Shown: positions 56,958 to 64,000 of the stretch, piece after piece
Numbering within the stretch: position 1 is the stretch's first letter
Layout of the letters: every line of letters begins with the position of its first letter
Assembly (NCBI GenBank): GCA_905116865.2
Contig: CAJHNH020002446.1
Span: 1-64,000, forward strand
Source: Candidula unifasciata
Lineage: Eukaryota; Mollusca; Gastropoda; Stylommatophora; Geomitridae
Reading direction: 5' to 3'
DNA length: 64,000 bases
The notes under the pieces: generated by a model
What the model saw: only the letters and a program-made list of their open reading frames with translations
What the model was told of the DNA's origin: nothing
Database searches by the model: none
Program-made: the position numbers and the translations under genes

Positions 56958-58172
56958 ATGGACCGGAGACACAATGCCAGAAACAACATGAAGTATGACA
57001 GTGAAGATAGCCAAGATGTTGACACATCGTCTACGTATAGTGAAAACAGTCATCGAGATGAGCAAAGATTCACACAACACAAAGTAAGACACTCTCCATC
57101 AGACAGATATAAAAGCCACATATCTACTTCACCGCCAGAACATAATAGGAGAAAAGCAAGTCCACGAGATAGACGTGAACGTCACAAATCTCAGTCCCCA
57201 GATAAAGATAACAGAAGAAGAACAAGCCCACGGGACAGATATGACCGCCGGAGGTCTAATTCACCAGATGAACATAACAGAAGAATAACTAGCCCACTGG
57301 ACATTTATGACCGCCGGAGGTCTAATTCACCAGATGAACCTAACAGAAGAATAACAAGCCCACGGGACAGATATGACCGCCGGAGGTATAATTCACCAGA
57401 TGAACCTAACAGAAGAATAACAAGCCCACGGGACAGATATGACCGCCGGAGGTATAATTCACCAGATGAACCTAACAGAAGAATAACAAGCCCACGGGAC
57501 AGATATGACCGCCGGAGGTCTAATTCACCAGATGAATATAACAGAAGGAGATCAAGTCCACGAGATAGACATCATCGTCGAAGATCTAATTCTCCAGATG
57601 AATACGACAAACGAAGATCAGATAGATATGATCCTGAACAAAGTCATCGGCCTGACAGAGGCAACCACTTCAAATCTACTTCACCAGACAAACTCATGCA
57701 TACTGAGAATTTGTCTTCAGAATTTAATCCAAGAACACATGTCTCCAGTGAAATGGAAGATGAATCGAGTCCTTCCCACAAACTGAATGGGAAAGTCCAT
57801 CCAACACAAGATGAACACTTGCCTTCCCGTCACCATAACACAAGGTTGCAACCAACAGACATGGACACGCACACTCCAGACAACAGATTTACAAGAAGTA
57901 CATCAGCCGACAAATATGAAAATCCTTGGGACAGTCCTCACAGAACATTTGATCATCTACTTAATTATGCACCCGGTGATCAACATATCGCTCCAGTCAA
58001 TAACAGAGACGAAGATTGTAGGACTAACACTAATGTAAGCCACGATCTTCGTGTGCAAGTCCACAATAATAACCATCTAGGCAAATTGAAACTCAAAGGT
58101 GGAAATGTCAAAGTTGACCTGGAGTCAGGAGTCCCTCTGTCCAAAAATCAGCAGCCTGGCAATAAGTCAAAG
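56958..58172 (+). CDS. SLC6-type transporter, exon encoding Arg/Ser-rich N-terminal tail
   Basis: 405 codons from the ATG at 56,958, preceded by a strong acceptor (T run, then ccag at 56,953-56,956). It ends at AAG followed by GTTAGT (donor at 58,173), phase 0. The product is hydrophilic and low-complexity. Residues 1-45 are acidic and polar (YDSEDSQDVDTSSTYS). Residues 48-225 hold about eight 22-residue repeats of the type SPRDRYDRRRSNSPDEPNRR. The rest is polar (SSEFNPRTHVSSEMEDESS, TDMDTHTPDNRF). No signal peptide or membrane segment. The RS-like repeats resemble splicing-factor tails, so an independent nuclear RS protein is the main alternative. I assign it to the transporter because the next exon begins in phase 0 with the same polar texture. 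The first in-frame ATG was chosen because upstream sequence looks intronic. Confidence 0.7.
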
Positions 58173-58699
58173 GTTAGTTTTTGTCATTGATAATCCATAT
58201 TTATTGCATTATTTAATACTGTGAATCATTTTCCATCTTTTTGATTTGTTTATTTTATTTATTTGTTGGTTTCTTTATGTTGTATAAATGTGTGCATGTT
58301 CTTGTTGCCACTTTTACTCTCCATGCTTTTGTCTATTTTCAGTCTAACAAGCATCAGAGCACAGATAGGTAAAGTCAATTCGTCTCAGATACCGGCATTA
58401 TAGCAACTAGGTTGTGACATAATGATGCATGACCGCTAATTTCTTGCCGCCTGCTTCCCGAACAATACATTGTTGACTCTAAAAATTCTTCTTCTTCTTC
58501 TTTCGTTCGCAAGAAATAAATTGTCTATATCTGCAAAGCTGTCTCTAGTATGAATTTCACACTCTAAAAATTATATGGTACTTATTTATTCACGCTGGAT
58601 CGACTGCAGTCCCATATTGGCTGGGATAACCAATCCCGTCTCCTCCCGAGCTTGAAGCTTGATCATTATTTTATTTAAATGTATTAAGCTCAGAGAATC
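58173..58699 (+). other. Intron start; possible alternative mini-exon
   Basis: Intronic sequence. At 58,343-58,368 a 26-nt piece lies between ttttcag and gtaaag. In phase it would read SNKHQSTD and then run to a stop if not spliced; splicing it to the next exon breaks the frame. It could be a terminal exon or chance. Confidence 0.35.
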
Positions 58700-58885
58700 A
58701 CGTGTATGGTGATAGCGATGCTTTACTGTTGCATACACATAAACCAGATTTGTTAAATGGTATCCTCGTGAGACCCCAGTCCTGGAAGAAGACCAAAGTC
58801 AAGAAGTCAGTGAACAACCATGACTTTCCAATAAAGTTTACAGCCACGAAATGCCAAGAAGAAATAAGAATACTGTCCATTTTAG
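58700..58885 (+). repeat. Repeat F, diverged copy
   Basis: ttgttaaatggtatcc, agtcctggaagaagaccaaag, gtgaacaaccatgactttcc, then cagccacgaaatgccaagaa. Follows the repeat F 3' half. Confidence 0.55.
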
Positions 58886-59147
58886 AGTGGTTGTTTTTTT
58901 CCCCCTGGCTTCAAGTGTAACACTATGTAAAATGTTAAAGATATTATTTCGTTTCTATGAAAAGTATGAAGAGAAGAATGCACACATCTAAATATAGTAA
59001 AACTGATCTAGAAATTTTACAAGTCAATAATTATCAGTGGCATTGTTTTTCTTATATGCATTAAATTTTAAATTGGATTCCGATGCTTTGATTGTAGAGT
59101 TTCTTCATCATGTCTTTAAACAGTGTAATTATTAGTTAGTAAATTTT

Positions 59148-59484
59148 ACCCCACTTGGACATCACACAAGCCAAAACACCCGACGATACAAAGTGCCACC
59201 ACGCGGATGAGGATCACCCGTGGAGAAGTCCCAGAAACCTCGATCAGCCATTAGACCATATTTATAGATCCCTTTACACGCTCCAGGCGCGTCGGGTATA
59301 TGGGAAGAGCATCCCATGTTTTTACAGACCAATCGGCACTGGATGGGTAATATGGTCAGCATTACGCCGGCCGTCTTTACTTCCCCAGGACAGCCATCCT
59401 GGGTCAACCTGCGACGCCAGGCCATATTTTTGGCCTGGCAATATTCCGGCCCCTGGCAAGAGCCAGAGAGGGGCTTTAAAATAA
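59148..59484 (-). repeat. Repeat K split by SINE-A
   Basis: ttaccccacttggacatcac, acaaagtgccaccacgcgga and gagaagtcccagaaacctcg come first. Then follows the SINE-A insertion, then ttggcctggcaatattccgg and ccctggcaagagccagag. Order is the reverse of the intact K at 26.1 kb. Confidence 0.8.
59264..59421 (-). repeat. SINE-A 3' fragment inserted in repeat K
   Basis: atagatccctttacacgctc, tgtttttacagaccaatcgg and agcattacgccggccgtctt match the SINE-A 3' half; the head is missing. The 8-bp duplication ccatattt lies at 59,256-59,263 and 59,422-59,429, so it inserted as a 5'-truncated copy. Confidence 0.85.
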
Positions 59485-59959
59485 CGAAAAATTGCATCCT
59501 ACAAGGGAATGACTAGTTACGACAATTTCCCCCCAAAAAAATCCCATTACAAAGTACTGTAGGGGATTCGTTATTATCTCTGTTATTCGAAAAGGATTTT
59601 AGACCTATCATCATTATCATCGCCCTTCGTTTCCAATTAACGTGCCTGTTTGTTGACTCCACCCGCTTCTTCTCGGCATGGGCCAGTTTATCACTATCTT
59701 CTTGGTGTTTGTAACTGTCGACTCCAACTATAGTTCCAGACATTTCTCTTATTCTCTGCCTTTCTTGAATTAACCCCATTTAATGTTCTCCCCAGATATT
59801 TGTATTTAAATGCATTACCCTTTCGTCCCATGTGTTGTGGCTCTACGCTTTTCTTTGGCTATTGTTAAAATTCAAATACCATTATGTTTTAAAACTAATT
59901 AATTTAGCTTCATATTTTTTTAACTCATTAGAGCTCTCTGGCCATGCCAATTCTTGTCA
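59485..59959. other. No feature seen (intron)
   Basis: Intronic AT-rich sequence without recognised elements. Confidence 0.4.
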
Positions 59960-59966
59960 TTATTAA

Positions 59967-60130
59967 ATATCTTCTTTCTCGTTTTCACCGGCTGTAAACT
60001 CCAACGTAAAGCCTTGGTTGTTCATCCACTTTAAGACTTTGGTCTTGTTCCAAGATGTCAGTTTTGCGTGCACATCCGTTTTACATATTTCGTTTATTTG
60101 GGTGCAGACCATTGATCCCTCGCCTCTCCA
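59967..60130 (-). repeat. Repeat F, minus strand
   Basis: Complement reads tgtaaaacggatgtgcacgc, ggaacaagaccaaagtctta, gtggatgaacaaccaaggct, then cagccggtgaaaacgagaaag. Confidence 0.72.
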
Positions 60131-60374
60131 GCAGATTCACTTCGTCTTCGAAGGAAATGTCGGTCCTGTCACGACAGACTCTATTTATAAATAGCTCCAG
60201 AAGGACGTGGTCCTGTCTATGGTGGCCATCGAATTCCCCCGAATGGGAAGCTTTTTTTTAGGTCAAGGTCATCTCCTATAGAAGGCCTTGGTTAGGCTGA
60301 CCGCCACCAGATGTTGATAAATCTTGTACATATGAGCTTTGATCCTAATGCACTATGACGGATTCCCCGTATGG

Positions 60375-60645
60375 GTTCCGCAGCCCCATTGTTGGAGAAA
60401 CAAGAATAGACCCACTGCCTTTCCCAAAAGCATGACGTAAGAGTCGACTAAATGAGAGCTTCCTTCGAGTCGGAGTACATCTGCCTGAAAGGCAAGGAAT
60501 CAACAATCTGCATGCAAATGAGTCAGACCTGTGAAACGGATGTGCACGCAACACCCAGTTTCTGGAACGGGACCAGAGTCCTGCAGTGGACGAACAACCA
60601 GAAATTTACGCTGGAGTTAAAAGCCAGTGAACGCGAAAAAGAAGA
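60375..60645 (+). repeat. Repeat F, longest clear copy
   Basis: gaaacaagaatagacccactg, gagtacatctgcctgaaagg, agtcagacctgtgaaacgga, tgtgcacgcaacacccag, ctggaacgggaccagagtcc, ccagtgaacgcgaaaaagaag. Faces the minus-strand copy about 250 bp away. Confidence 0.78.
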
Positions 60646-60859
60646 AGGCTATCATGTTGGTTCAGCACGTCTGCATCCCAGATCTATAGCAAAATATTTG
60701 ATTCGTTTTAAACTGTAATAATCTCAGTTATTGTTGTAACAAGTAAGAAACATCCTTATTACGTATGAGGAATTTGACGTTTTTTCATTTCCTGGCTTGC
60801 CAGATTCACAGCAAAATATTTTATCTTACTTGTAGCAACATGCGGATGTGAGTAGTGGA

Positions 60860-61215
60860 CTATTTCCCAGTCCTTAAGAAAGAGAATAGGGGCTTTTGAG
60901 GTGAAATGCTATAGAGAGATTCTCAGAATATCTTGGACTTAGAAGAGAAGAAATATTGACATCCTAAAGGATCCGAACATTGATGAAGATTGGCTAATAA
61001 ACAGCATCCTGAAAAAATAAAAGCATAAATAATGGTACCAGGAAGGAGGGGCAGGGGCCGAGCAACAATAAGATGGGCATAGGATATAAGTGACTCCTTG
61101 AGTATGAAAGTGCATGAGGCGGAAGAGCTGGAGAGAGACCGAGTATCTTTAGGCAGACCGTGATGTGAACGACGTTCTGCAAAGGACCTGCTACATAATG
61201 ATGATGATGAATATG
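60860..61215 (+). pseudogene. LINE-c fragment with (GAT)n end, in transporter intron
   Basis: Upstream part reads SLRKRIGAFEVKCYREILRI; the end has gtgactccttgagtatgaaag, cgttctgcaaaggacctgct and gatgatgatgaa. Collinear with the tails at 39.3 and 43.6 kb. Lies about 100 bp before exon 2. Confidence 0.7.
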
Positions 61216-61316
61216 TAATAATCTCAATTAGTATTATATCAAGTAACAACACCCTTGTTACGTATGTGAGGAATTTGACTTTATTTTACAACAATTGTCA
61301 TTTCCTGGCTCCCCAG

Positions 61317-61474
61317 ACAAAAAGTACAGATGAAGAGTTTTCCATCAAGAAATCAGATGAAGACAAACTTGTTTATGGTCAGGATGAAAATGAAGAAAGG
61401 GGAAACTGGTCTGGGAAGTTCGATTTCATTCTGTCCATGATAGGCTATGCTGTAGGGTTAGGAAATATATGGAG
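61317..61474 (+). CDS. SLC6-type Na+/Cl- transporter, exon with first transmembrane segment
   Basis: 158 nt between acceptor ccccag (61,311-61,316) and donor ggag|gtaagt (61,475). Phase 0 at entry, 2 at exit. The first 27 residues are acidic and polar, then [20 protein letters not shown] and LGNIW, with Arg split across the junction. RxxW is the intracellular gate pair of the SLC6 fold; GYAVGLGN is the unwound part of TM1, whose Gly, Ala, Val and Asn line the two Na+ sites. This is a plasma-membrane transporter coupling Na+ and Cl- to uptake of an amino acid or amine. The RGNWS..DFILSM wording most resembles glycine transporters of the GlyT2 type, which also have a long cytoplasmic N-terminus; substrate remains inference. 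Remaining TM exons lie beyond the window. Confidence 0.88.
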
Positions 61475-61485
61475 GTAAGTTATGC

Positions 61486-61622
61486 TATATTATGTTATGC
61501 TATCACAATCGACGATATTGCACTTTGAATATTCCCATTTGTGCTCAGTCCTCAGATCCAGCAGCAGCCCCTCCAAGATATCTCTACTGGTGAAAGCTGT
61601 GAGAGGATTGACTTCATTCTGC
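61486..61622. repeat. Short dispersed repeat, copy 1
   Basis: ttatgctatcacaatcgacg, tgctcagtcctc and agatatctcta parallel 63,747-63,870 (gttatcacaatctacg, ttctcagtcctc, gatatctcta). Class unknown. Confidence 0.4.
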
Positions 61623-62620
61623 TTCCACCTTTCTAACCCCCAATGGAGCAAAGGCCCTCAACCAACTTACGCCAAGACATTTAATCCTTCGCTATCGCAT
61701 GCAGCTCTCCCCATGTCCTCCCCTCCTATTAGCTTTACTCTCTAGCTCCCTTCTCGGGGGTTATTTCTGTTTCGGTGCCCCTGTTTTTCACAGTGCAAAG
61801 ACATTCTAGATATAACGTTCTCAGGTTTTCTCAGCGCCTGATCTATCCAACGCCAGTGTCTTTTCTTCACCTCTTGGTCCACTGGATAATTTGCTTAGTT
61901 CTCTTCCAAAGCTCTACATTAGTGATTTCACCAAGCCATGTAATTCCCTCTGTTTTGCGCAGGCACCAGTTAATGAATGATCGTAGTTTATTGGTAATTG
62001 CCATGTTGTTCTCCATGTTTTCGCTTCGTACAACAGTACTGATTTAACATTAAAATTAAAAATTATACGTTTACTATTATTAGCTTTAACATCTTTTGAC
62101 CTCCACAAATACGCTCATGCTATTAAAGCTCCTCTTGCTTTTTGTATACGTATTTTAATATCTCTCTCAGTTCGTCGCGGCGTCCGTGGCTAAGGCGTTG
62201 CGAGTCCGACTCGTAATCCAGCGTACCGCGATCGAAACCCACTGCTGGCTGCGTGGATTTTTATCATGGTATGGGGCGTCGCAGGTCGACCCAGCCTAAA
62301 ATAAGTACCAGGATGGGCTGTTCTGGGAAAGTAAAGACAGCCGGCGTAATGCTGACCACATTACCCACAGATGGTCTGTAAAAATATGGGCGCTCTTCCC
62401 ATATGCCTGATACGCCTAAAGGCGTGGAAAGGGATCTTTACTTTACTACTTAACTCAGTTCCTCCATCTTTATCCACATTACTGCCCAAATGGGCGTACT
62501 ACTCCACGTCTTGGAGTGGGACATAATTAAGAGAAACCACATTACTGTTTGCCTGATTTATACTCATTGTCTGAGTCATATCCTTACCGATTTTCAGACC
62601 CAGCTGTTGTGATCCCCAGA
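61623..62620 (-). pseudogene. LINE-a fragment split by SINE-A
   Basis: acccccaatggagcaaaggc, cgctatcgcatgcagctctc, cactggataatttgcttag and tttgcgcaggcaccagttaa follow LINE-a. It resumes after the SINE with ctccatctttatccacatta and cgtcttggagtggga. Decayed C-terminal region, no catalytic domain. Confidence 0.78.
62174..62453 (+). repeat. SINE-A, full length, inserted in LINE-a
   Basis: 280 bp with the same head and body as the 33.6-kb copy, lacking a few bases near 62,370. The 8-bp duplication ctcagttc lies at 62,166-62,173 and 62,454-62,461, and the LINE-a sequence is continuous once it is removed. Confidence 0.9.
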
Positions 62621-62814
62621 CTCCATAATGCTGGGTTTTATCCCATAGGGCTAGGTTTTTCTCCGCATAACAGCTAGCCGTCTGCCATAAGTAACTCCGT
62701 AGCTTCAGCGACGATCCTCTGCGCTTATTAACCCGCCACCGTCACAGGGCAAACCAGACGATTTGGCCATTCGGTTATGTGCTGGTATAAAAATGTCCCC
62801 TATCTCAGATGGAA

Positions 62815-63137
62815 ATCTCAAACACTAAACTACTTCAAGTCACAGACCAAGAAACTCTAGACAATATGATAACCAAGAGAAGATGGAAATGGCTTGGCCA
62901 CATTATGAGAATGAATCCTGATTTACCTGCCAAAACAGTTCCCACATGGATACCAGAGGGAAAGAAAAAGAAGGGGCGCCCAAAAACAACATGGAGACGA
63001 ATGATGGAGAGTGACCTGAATGTGGCATCTCTGACATGGAAAACTGCACTGAAGATTTCACAGGGCAGGAAAACATGGAGAGTCCTCTCTGAAGCCTCAT
63101 GTGCCACTAGGCATAAAGGAAACTGATGATGATGATG
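62815..63137 (+). pseudogene. LINE tail, 5'-truncated, 13-bp target duplication
   Basis: Frame reads QVTDQETLDNMITKRRWKW, LGHIMRMNPDLPAKTV, KKKKGRPKTTWRRMMESD, then LSEASCATRHKGN and stop, ending in (GAT)n. Flanked by exact atctcagatggaa at 62,802-62,814 and 63,138-63,150. The coding tail is still open, so the insertion is fairly recent. Confidence 0.85.
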
Positions 63138-63150
63138 ATCTCAGATGGAA

Positions 63151-63745
63151 GACAACATCGGCGTGCTTCACTGTGCTGTATTTCCAGGTCGTTAAATCGT
63201 GTTATTAGTGCCAGAGATTTGCTATATCACCAGAAAGCTCAGTCCGTACAGAGTTCATGCCATCCCCTTTGTTTATTCTTCTTCCCGCACGCGTGGATGC
63301 ATTTCCCTAAAGTTGACCCTGTCTTTCATTATCTTTTAACGTGCATGTCCAGGTAGGTTTCTTTAGATGATGAAAGTTAGGTGAGATTTATGAATATGTT
63401 CTACCCCTTCAGAGCGTGTACTACCTGTTGTGGCCTTCTGAAGCATGTTCATGGAGTGCAGTTGATTTCTGCGTGTGTCACTGTCTGTTTGTGCTGCCCA
63501 TTCCTATCTTGCATCAGTATGTGAGCGTTTAAATGTGTATGTTTTACAATATGTGTTCCTAATGTTGTTTGTCTGTGGCTGATTCTGATTGTGTGTCATT
63601 TAAAATTTGATCCAGTGGTACGATGATTTTGATGAAGTAGCTGACGAATAGGATTTCCAGTTTGCCTAGCAAAGCGCCTCGCTGATCGTCATCTTTTCTA
63701 TTCGTACAGCGTGAAAACAGAATGTACATCAGACGCACTGAGCAA
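63151..63745. other. No feature seen (transporter intron)
   Basis: No further SLC6 exon was found between 61,475 and the window end; the expected continuation after TM1 (a Phe-Pro-Tyr start) is absent. Confidence 0.5.
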
Positions 63746-63877
63746 AGGCATGTTATGTTATCACAATCTACGTTACCTGCACAATAAGCAGTCTCGTGCG
63801 TTCTCAGTCCTCCTGTGTAGCAGCTACTCCATGATATCTCTAATGATTGCTCCAATGAGAAGTTGACTATAGTCTTC

Positions 63878-64000
63878 TTCTTTTTCTTCGCGTTTACTGG
63901 CGAACTCTTGCAGAAAGTTCTAGTTATTCGTCCACCTCTGTGCTTTAGTCTTGTATCAGAACCTGAAAGTTGCTTGTACATCCCTTAAACGGGTATGAAT
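63878..64000 (-). repeat. Repeat F, cut by window end
   Basis: Complement reads ttcaggttctgatacaagac, ggtggacgaataactagaac, agttcgccagtaaacgcgaa, then (GAA)n. The gaagaaaaagaagaag end confirms the 3' tail of the family. Confidence 0.72.

Noticed and set aside
58343..58368. 26-nt mini-exon joining the two transporter exons
   Set aside because: Including it breaks the phase and introduces stops in the transmembrane exon; direct joining of the flanking exons keeps frame.
63559..63981. 140-codon minus-strand frame at the right edge
   Set aside because: It runs through repeat F and another dispersed repeat with no protein family signal.

Overview
The window is animal nuclear DNA with no prokaryotic gene organisation. 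It is AT-leaning, almost free of long host reading frames, full of micro- and minisatellites and layered with LINEs, tRNA-headed SINEs, a hAT transposon and a Penelope fragment. The one convincing host gene is split by an intron with good splice signals. A TTAGGG-type telomere motif and this retroelement mix fit a lophotrochozoan, most likely a mollusc. That assignment is inference; no species-diagnostic gene is present.

Layout. 1-1,900 is a poor-quality-looking, homopolymer-rich end. 3.2-5.2 kb holds a decayed RTE-type LINE (endonuclease plus reverse transcriptase) on the minus strand. 5.7-17.3 kb is microsatellites, SINEs and short LINE tails, with one tentative host exon near 9.6 kb. 17.5-19.5 kb is a LINE inserted inside another LINE. 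19.5-33.9 kb is SINEs, inverted-repeat DNA, two (TA)n tracts, a 41-bp minisatellite and an RNase H LINE fragment. 33,994-38,656 is a 44-bp satellite with a nested higher-order structure. 39.2-45.2 kb has an interstitial telomeric tract and a hAT element with exact 8-bp target duplications. 46,417-51,999 holds two head-to-tail copies of a LINE with a restriction-like endonuclease (R2/NeSL type). 52-56 kb is LINE debris, a large tetranucleotide microsatellite and a Penelope GIY-YIG fragment. 56.9-61.5 kb carries two exons of an SLC6-type transporter whose first exon encodes a 405-residue Arg/Ser-rich tail. 61.5-64 kb is again nested LINEs and SINEs.

Family names used here: LINE-a (RT element whose C-terminus reads [10 protein letters not shown] and whose 3' end is (GAA)n); LINE-b (RTE-like tail with GRPRRRW); LINE-c ((GAT)n-terminated tails); RNH-LINE (carries an RNase H domain); RLE-LINE (restriction-like endonuclease). 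SINE-A, B, C, D, G and M have tRNA-like heads; repeats F, H, K and N have no recognised head. SINE-A and SINE-D carry different tRNA-like heads on a shared body.

Many insertions keep readable target-site duplications (8-14 bp), so the order of events can be reconstructed: LINE-a into LINE-b, SINE-A into LINE-a, K into SINE-B, SINE-A into K. The transporter is the only functional host unit supported, and it runs off the right edge of the window.
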